DNA from: Patescibacteria group bacterium
GTDB taxonomy: Bacteria; Patescibacteriota; Minisyncoccia; Minisyncoccales; JASEJS01
NCBI GenBank assembly: GCA_030016765.1
Contig: JASEJS010000020.1
Span: 1 to 10,718, forward strand
Reading direction: 5' to 3'
Length of the DNA: 10,718 nucleotides
A program made the translations under genes and the position numbers. The notes beneath the pieces were generated by a model that did not search any database, was not told the origin of the DNA, and worked only from the letters and a program-made list of their open reading frames with translations. Positions 5,876-10,718 of this stretch are shown one piece after another. The first letter of the stretch is position 1. Every line of letters starts with the position of its first letter.

Positions 5876-8800
5876 ATGGCTGTTAATAAAATTACTAAAG
5901 TAAAAAAGCGAGATGGCACTATTGTTGAATTTAACCAGGAGAGGATTTCAGATGCCATTTTTAAAGCCTTAACTGCTACTGGCCAGGGTGATGGTCAGAG
6001 GGCAAAAAAACTTTCTGACAAAGTAGTCCAGATTTTAAATCGAAGATTCAAAAAGGAGGAAATTCCTACTGTTGAACAAATTCAAGACATTGTTGAGGAA
6101 GTTTTAATTTTAGAAGGCCTGGTGGAAACTGCCAAGGCCTATATTTTATATCGAGAACAAAGAAGAAGAATTAGAGAGGCAGTCAGAGCCACTGAAGAAG
6201 CAGTAGAGAGGGTAGACCAATATTTAGAGCAATTAGATTGGGAAGTGAAAGAAAATGCCAACATGGCTTTTTCCTTGCAAGGAATGAATCATTATGTCAC
6301 TTCCCATGTCATTAGAAAATATTGGCTAAACAAAATTTATCCTAAAGAAATCAGAGAGGCCCATGAATCAGGTGATTTACATTTAGATAAATTGGATACT
6401 TTAGGCGTCTATTGTTCAGGCTGGGATCTTTACGATCTTTTATTAAGAGGCTTTGGCGGAGTTCCTGGAAAATTGGATTCAAAACCGCCAAAACATCTTG
6501 AATCTGCTTTAGGTCAAGCAGTCAATTTTACATTTACTTTGGCTGGAGAAGTAGCCGGAGCAGTATCGTTTAGCAATTTTGACACCCTTTTAGCTCCTTT
6601 TATTCGCTATGACAATTTAAATTATCGACAAGTAAAACAAGCCCTCCAGGAATTTTTATTTAACATGGCTACGCCGACTCGTGTGGGTTTTCAAAGTCCT
6701 TTTTCAAATATTACTTTAGATTTGAAACCTTCTCCGGTTTTTAAAAATCAACCAGTAATTATTGGAGGGAAACCCCAAAAGGAAACCTATGGAGAATTTG
6801 AGGAAGAAATGAAAATCTTTAACAAAGCTCTTTATGAAGCTTGGCTTGAAGGCGATAAATTTGGAAGAACATTTAGTGTAGATGGAGAATGTCTTTGCCC
6901 AATTAAAAATTCAGGAAAAATAAAATTGGTAAGGATTGGGGAATACATCGATAAATTGATGACCAGGCATTCTCCAATTTTTATTAAAGAAAAAAACTGT
7001 CAAGTTTTAGACACCAGAAAACTAAATATAAAATGTTTAGGAATGAAAAATGGAAAATTGGACTGGCAAAAGGTTAACTTTTTAATTCGTCATCCCGAAA
7101 ATAATCTTTTGCAAATTTGGACAGTGGGAGGATTTAATATCAAAGTTACTCCTTTCCATTCAGTTTTAGTATTAAAAGATGGAAAAATTCAAAGTTTTGA
7201 AGCTTCGAAATTACAAATAGGCGATTATTTAGTAGCACCAAAAATTGTCCCTTCGGGAGAAAACAAAATTTCAAAAATTTCTCTGATTAGAGAATTTATT
7301 AATAGAGGAAAAGAAAAAGGAATTTATGTTCGAGAAGTATTAAAGAAAAATGGCAAAAGATTATGGCAGAAAAGAATTTATAAAAATTCAATTGGCCATC
7401 TTTCAGTTTTTCCTTTAACTTGGATTTCAAATAAACTGGGAGATTTTGATCTTGCCAAAGCAAAAATAAATTTAGCTGGCTCTAAAATAAAAATTTCCAA
7501 CTATCTTCCTGTTAATAAAGAATTAGTAGAATTTTTAGGTTGGTATTGTGCTGAAGGTTCAGCAGAGAAAAACAAAAAATATGGAGGAATAAGCTTAGGG
7601 CTTAATCTTAAAAAAGAAAAAAGATTAGCTTATCATATTGGCAATTTAATTAATAAAATATGGCCAGAAATTCCAATTGTTTTTCGGGAAATTAAGCAAA
7701 GAAATTTAATTGAGATAAGAGTTCATTCTAAACTTTTAAGAAGAGTAATAACTGAGATATTCGAAATTGGAAATAATTTAGAGAAAAGAGTGCCAGAGAT
7801 TATCTATGAGCTTCCTCCTCAACACAAAAAAATATTTCTCAAAGCTTATTTCAAAGGAGATGCTAAAATTACTTCTAAAGAAATATCAGTTAGTTCAATT
7901 TCACGAGAATTGATTTATGGAATTTCGACTCTTTTAAAACAATTGGGAATTTTCCATACTATAACCAAATATTATCTAAAAGGAAAACCTAATTGGCGAG
8001 TAAATATTTGGCGAAATGAAAAATTAAAATCTAAGGATTCTCATACTATTTCTAAAGTTCCAATAAAAGAAAGTGGTCTTGAAAACGTTGTTAAAAATAT
8101 TTTAGAGAAAGAACTTTATTATTATGATTCTTTGCGAAGAAAATATAAAAACACAAAAAATCGGATTTTTAATAAATTTCGAATTGATAATTCTACTTCT
8201 TTAGAAAAAGTAAAAAAAGTTATAAACTATGCTCGAAAATTAAAAATCGAAATACCCCCAGCTCTAAAAGAAATAGAGAAGGGGGAAATTTCATTCTTTA
8301 AAGTTAAAAAAATTGAAAAAACAAACTCTTCTCGAGGAATGGTTTATGATTTTTCGACTGAAAGCGAAAATTTTGTTGCCGATCAATTACTAGTTCACAA
8401 TTCCTTTCCCATTCCAACGATCAATATCACTAAGGATTTTCCTTGGGATGAACCAGCCTTTGATGGTATTTTTGAGGCCTCAGCAAAATATGGAATAAAT
8501 TATTTTTGCCTAGCTGGAAATACCTTAGTAGAAAAAAAGAATCAAGGACCAACTCCAATTAGTCAAATTCAACCAGGAGATTCCATCTTAACTGAAAAAA
8601 AATATAGGAAAGTCAAAAAAGTATTTAAATTAAAATCTGATACCTTGATTGAAATAATTTTAAAAGATGGAACAAAAATAAGATCTACTCCCAATCATCG
8701 ATTTCCTTTAGTTGATGGTACTTTAAAACCAGCTTCCAAGTTAAATTTAAGTGATAGAATTTTAACTTTTAAACCAAAAGAAATAACCCTTAGTTCAGGA

Positions 8801-10718
8801 ATAAAGCTAAATTTAAACGATGAAGAAAATTTTGAAATTTTTAAATTAAATGATGACCAACTAGAAAAGAAAACAATTGATGAAATTAAGGAAAAGGAAT
8901 TTATATTTTTAAAACCAAATCTAAATTTCAAAAATATTAATGATCTTTCTGGCTTCGTTTTTTTAGCTGCTCCTCAAAGCGTTAATGCCAATTTGATTAA
9001 AATTCCAAAAAAATTATCTCCGGATTTATCAAGATTCATTGGCTACCTTGTTGGTGATGGAAATTATTATGGGAATGGCAAAAAATTTCCAAGGATGACT
9101 TTTGTAAATGCAGATAAAGATATTTTGAATGATTTCAAAAAAATTATTAGAAAATTATTTGGCCACTCTTTTGCTATAGATGAAAGAATTGTAGGGAAAA
9201 ATAAAAAAGCTCATTCTTTGGAATGGAGTTCAGTAATAATGCGCCAATTTCTTTTATATTTGGGTCTAGATTATGTGAAAAGAAAAGACAAAGAAATTCC
9301 AAAGATTTTCTTTTTAACTACTAAAGAAAATATAATTAATTTTCTTAAAGGACTCTTTGAAAGCGATGGCACAGTTAGTAAAAAGGGAGATATTTTTCTC
9401 ACTTTAACTAGTTCAAAGATAATTTATGATGTTCAAAGATTATTATTAAAGATTGGCATTCTTTCAAGAGTAAAAATTAAAAGAGAAGGATATCAAATTC
9501 AAATCTTGGGAAGATATGCAAAAGAGTTTGCTGAAAAAATTGGTTTTATTTCTAAAGAAAAAAATAAAAAATCAAAAAAATTGAGATTTAAAAAACCTTG
9601 CCTCGGAGATTATCATGGATTAGCTCCAATAATTTTTGAACTTTTGAATAAAATAAAAAAGGAGGGCCAAGGATTAGAAAAAGATCTTCAATATGTTTAT
9701 GAAAAAGTAAAATACCGCTCTCGAGGAAAGATTACTCCCGATGATTTAAAGATTGTGATTGGTGGTTTAAGAAATAAAATAGCTTTTTCTCCTAAATATC
9801 AAGTTTTGAGCTCTATTTATAAACAAAATCTTTTTTGTGATCAGGTCATAAGCAATCAGGCAAAAAAGATTTCAGCTGAAGAAATTATTGAGATAAAAAC
9901 CCTCAAAGGTAATTTTGAAGTTTTTGATTTGAATGTTGACAGCCCCACCCACCTTTTTGTGATTGAAGGAAAAGTTCTTACTCATAATTCAAATTACATT
10001 AGTTCAGATATGAAACCAGAGGATGTGCGTTCAATGTGCTGCAGATTGAAGCTCGACTTGCGTGAACTTTACAATCGGGGTGGGGGAGGACTGTTTGGTT
10101 CAGGAGCATTAACTGGTTCAGTCAGTGTCATTACTGCCAATCTACCCAGAATCGGCTATCTCTCAAAAACCAAAAAAGAATTTTTTGAGAGATTGGCAAA
10201 AGTAATGGATTTGGCAAAGGAGGTTTTGGAAATCAAAAGAAAAGTGATTGAAAATTTAATTGAAAAAGGTTTATATCCTTACTCTAAGGTTTATTTGGCC
10301 GGAGTGAAAAAGATGAGAGGAGCTTATTATGGAAATCATTTTTCTACTATTGGTCTAGTAGGAATGAATGAAGCCCTTTTAAATTTCCTTGGTGAAAATA
10401 TTGCTTCAAAAAGAGGAAGAAGATTTGCTTCAGAAGTATTAGATTTTATGAGAGAAAGATTAGTCAAATATCAAAAAGAAACTGGAAATATTTATAATTT
10501 AGAACAAACGCCAGCTGAAAGCTTAAGCTACCGTCTAGCATTAAAGGACAAAGCAAGGTATCCAGATATTATTACTGCTGGAACAAAGGAAGTGCCCTAT
10601 TATACGAATAGTAGTTTACCTTATTCTGAAAAAATTCTCATCGATGGTAGATTAGTGGAAATCGGAAAATTTGTTGAAGAACATTTAGATAAAGATACCA
10701 CCGACCATTACACTTTTT
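5876..10718 (+). CDS. nrdD: Anaerobic ribonucleoside-triphosphate reductase with inteins (partial, runs off right edge)
   Basis: Class III glycyl-radical enzyme that reduces ribonucleotides to deoxyribonucleotides without oxygen; it needs the radical-SAM activase NrdG, which is not in the window. The frame is open for 1614 codons with no stop. Exteins visible are codons 1-333, 843-877 and 1372-1579, about 576 reductase residues. Residues 5-100 form an ATP-cone allosteric domain (KKRDGTIVEFNQERI). HLDKLDTLGVYCSGWDL (164-184 region) holds active-site Cys180, GFGG and the NMATPTR segment follow, then GRTF/SFPIPT across intein 1. RSMCCRLKLD (1385-1394) holds the finger-loop cysteine pair 1388-1389, and YYTNS lies at the third insertion point. 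These motifs separate it from class I and II enzymes. The glycyl-radical and zinc-binding C-terminus lies beyond the edge. Start: first ATG after the promoter, beginning right at the ATP cone. Confidence 0.94.
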   Translation, partial: MAVNKITKVKKRDGTIVEFNQERISDAIFKALTATGQGDGQRAKKLSDKVVQILNRRFKKEEIPTVEQIQDIVEEVLILEGLVETAKAYILYREQRRRIREAVRATEEAVERVDQYLEQLDWEVKENANMAFSLQGMNHYVTSHVIRKYWLNKIYPKEIREAHESGDLHLDKLDTLGVYCSGWDLYDLLLRGFGGVPGKLDSKPPKHLESALGQAVNFTFTLAGEVAGAVSFSNFDTLLAPFIRYDNLNYRQVKQALQEFLFNMATPTRVGFQSPFSNITLDLKPSPVFKNQPVIIGGKPQKETYGEFEEEMKIFNKALYEAWLEGDKFGRTFSVDGECLCPIKNSGKIKLVRIGEYIDKLMTRHSPIFIKEKNCQVLDTRKLNIKCLGMKNGKLDWQKVNFLIRHPENNLLQIWTVGGFNIKVTPFHSVLVLKDGKIQSFEASKLQIGDYLVAPKIVPSGENKISKISLIREFINRGKEKGIYVREVLKKNGKRLWQKRIYKNSIGHLSVFPLTWISNKLGDFDLAKAKINLAGSKIKISNYLPVNKELVEFLGWYCAEGSAEKNKKYGGISLGLNLKKEKRLAYHIGNLINKIWPEIPIVFREIKQRNLIEIRVHSKLLRRVITEIFEIGNNLEKRVPEIIYELPPQHKKIFLKAYFKGDAKITSKEISVSSISRELIYGISTLLKQLGIFHTITKYYLKGKPNWRVNIWRNEKLKSKDSHTISKVPIKESGLENVVKNILEKELYYYDSLRRKYKNTKNRIFNKFRIDNSTSLEKVKKVINYARKLKIEIPPALKEIEKGEISFFKVKKIEKTNSSRGMVYDFSTESENFVADQLLVHNSFPIPTINITKDFPWDEPAFDGIFEASAKYGINYFCLAGNTLVEKKNQGPTPISQIQPGDSILTEKKYRKVKKVFKLKSDTLIEIILKDGTKIRSTPNHRFPLVDGTLKPASKLNLSDRILTFKPKEITLSSGIKLNLNDEENFEIFKLNDDQLEKKTIDEIKEKEFIFLKPNLNFKNINDLSGFVFLAAPQSVNANLIKIPKKLSPDLSRFIGYLVGDGNYYGNGKKFPRMTFVNADKDILNDFKKIIRKLFGHSFAIDERIVGKNKKAHSLEWSSVIMRQFLLYLGLDYVKRKDKEIPKIFFLTTKENIINFLKGLFESDGTVSKKGDIFLTLTSSKIIYDVQRLLLKIGILSRVKIKREGYQIQILGRYAKEFAEKIGFISKEKNKKSKKLRFKKPCLGDYHGLAPIIFELLNKIKKEGQGLEKDLQYVYEKVKYRSRGKITPDDLKIVIGGLRNKIAFSPKYQVLSSIYKQNLFCDQVISNQAKKISAEEIIEIKTLKGNFEVFDLNVDSPTHLFVIEGKVLTHNSNYISSDMKPEDVRSMCCRLKLDLRELYNRGGGGLFGSGALTGSVSVITANLPRIGYLSKTKKEFFERLAKVMDLAKEVLEIKRKVIENLIEKGLYPYSKVYLAGVKKMRGAYYGNHFSTIGLVGMNEALLNFLGENIASKRGRRFASEVLDFMRERLVKYQKETGNIYNLEQTPAESLSYRLALKDKARYPDIITAGTKEVPYYTNSSLPYSEKILIDGRLVEIGKFVEEHLDKDTTDHYTF
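6875..8401 (+). mobile_element. Intein 1 in NrdD (LAGLIDADG type, Ser1)
   Basis: In-frame protein-splicing element of 509 residues (NrdD codons 334-842). It starts with Ser1 (SVDGECLCPI, block A), has the block B TxxH motif as TPFH at intein residues 92-95, and ends with block F/G NFVADQLLVHN, with Ser as the first C-extein residue. Removing it joins GDKFGRTF to SFPIPT, restoring a conserved NrdD motif, which fixes both junctions. Homing-endonuclease block C is FLGWYCAEG (220-228) and block E FLKAYFKGDA (321-330); the first acidic residue is Glu instead of Asp and the final Gly of block E is Ala, so the motifs are diverged but the acidic positions (Glu227, Asp329) remain. About 120 residues between blocks B and C exceed a minimal layout and contain a basic stretch (KKNGKRLWQKR) that may contact DNA. 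Splicing looks competent; cleavage activity is uncertain. Confidence 0.93.
8507..9988 (+). mobile_element. Intein 2 in NrdD (LAGLIDADG type, Cys1)
   Basis: Second in-frame intein, 494 residues (NrdD codons 878-1371). Block A begins with Cys1 (CLAGNTLVEKK), block B is STPNHRF with Thr61 and His64, and the C-terminus is VFDLNVDSPTHLFVIEG followed by KVLTHN, with Ser as the first C-extein residue. Excision joins KYGINYF to SNYISSDM, the expected reductase sequence shortly before the active-site finger loop. The homing-endonuclease motifs are well kept: FIGYLVGDG at 177-185 (Asp184) and FLKGLFESDG at 279-288 (Asp287), so an active double-strand endonuclease is plausible. The sequence differs widely from intein 1 and starts with a different nucleophile, so the two are not a recent duplication but separate acquisitions (inference). 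It is visibly AT-richer than the flanking exteins. Confidence 0.94.
10613..10718 (+). mobile_element. Start of a third NrdD intein (truncated by window edge)
   Basis: After the conserved reductase motif PYYTNS (ending at base 10612), NrdD family members normally continue with T/F-x-LP and a helix leading to the C-terminal domain. Here the frame instead reads SLPYSEKILIDGRLVEIGKF and on, which has the form of an intein block A: a nucleophile (Ser1), PYxEKILI, a glycine turn, then VEIGKFVEEHL as in many archaeal-type inteins. The predicted insertion is between YYTNS and the next extein residue. Only 35 codons are visible, so blocks B-G, any endonuclease and the C-terminal His-Asn cannot be checked here. 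The alternative is a lineage-specific insertion in NrdD. Confidence 0.75.

Noticed and set aside
5876..6874. Class I or II reductase (NrdA/NrdJ) because of the ATP cone
   Set aside because: ATP cones are shared among classes; the YCSGWDL, FPIPT, RSMCCRL and YYTNS motifs are those of class III NrdD.
8695..8931. Open frame antisense to intein 2 (78 codons, Ser/Phe-rich)
   Set aside because: Low-complexity translation mirroring AT-rich, Lys/Asn-rich intein coding sequence on the other strand.
6875..9988. Group I/II intron instead of inteins
   Set aside because: The inserts stay open in the host frame end to end and carry protein-splicing blocks A, B, F and G with terminal His-Asn, so they are removed at protein level.
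1..10718. TGA recoding as in some CPR lineages
   Set aside because: All complete genes read through with the standard code, every stop seen is TAA, and no in-frame TGA interrupts a conserved domain.
1..10718. CRISPR arrays, tRNA or rRNA genes, insertion sequences
   Set aside because: No regularly spaced repeats, cloverleaf-like segments, rRNA motifs or transposase motifs were recognised by eye on either strand.

Overview
The window reads as a piece of a compact, AT-rich bacterial chromosome, most likely from a Candidate Phyla Radiation (Patescibacteria, Parcubacteria-like) genome. This rests on short housekeeping proteins, near-zero intergenic spacing, Lys/Ile-rich composition, very few Shine-Dalgarno motifs, exclusive use of TAA stops and an intein-bearing anaerobic ribonucleotide reductase. 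The lineage is an inference; no rRNA is present. Nothing suggests a non-standard genetic code.

Layout: the left edge (1-27) is probably the last few codons of a rightward gene, closed by a clear rho-independent terminator (38-68). Convergent to it is pth (peptidyl-tRNA hydrolase, minus strand, 67-675). A divergent intergenic gap (676-777) carries a good sigma70-type promoter driving a tight rightward cluster: lepB (signal peptidase I), hisS (histidyl-tRNA synthetase), a HIT-family nucleotide hydrolase, rpsU (bS21), ybeY (rRNA endonuclease), ftsA and ftsZ. Spacings run from a 1-nt overlap to 19 nt, so this is probably one operon coupling secretion, translation and cell division.

After ftsZ, a second promoter of the same geometry (5838-5865) precedes one enormous open frame from 5876 to the right edge (1614 codons, no stop). 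It encodes a class III (anaerobic, glycyl-radical) ribonucleoside-triphosphate reductase, NrdD. Its coding sequence is interrupted in frame by two complete LAGLIDADG inteins (509 and 494 residues) and by the beginning of what looks like a third, cut off by the window edge. About two thirds of the visible frame is therefore parasitic protein-splicing element, and only about 576 residues are reductase. The glycyl-radical C-terminus lies outside the window.

Most notable points: the triple-intein NrdD with insertions at conserved reductase motifs; an FtsZ that ends exactly at its globular GTPase core with no linker or C-terminal FtsA-binding peptide although ftsA sits directly upstream; and two promoters at an identical distance from their start codons, predicting essentially leaderless transcripts.
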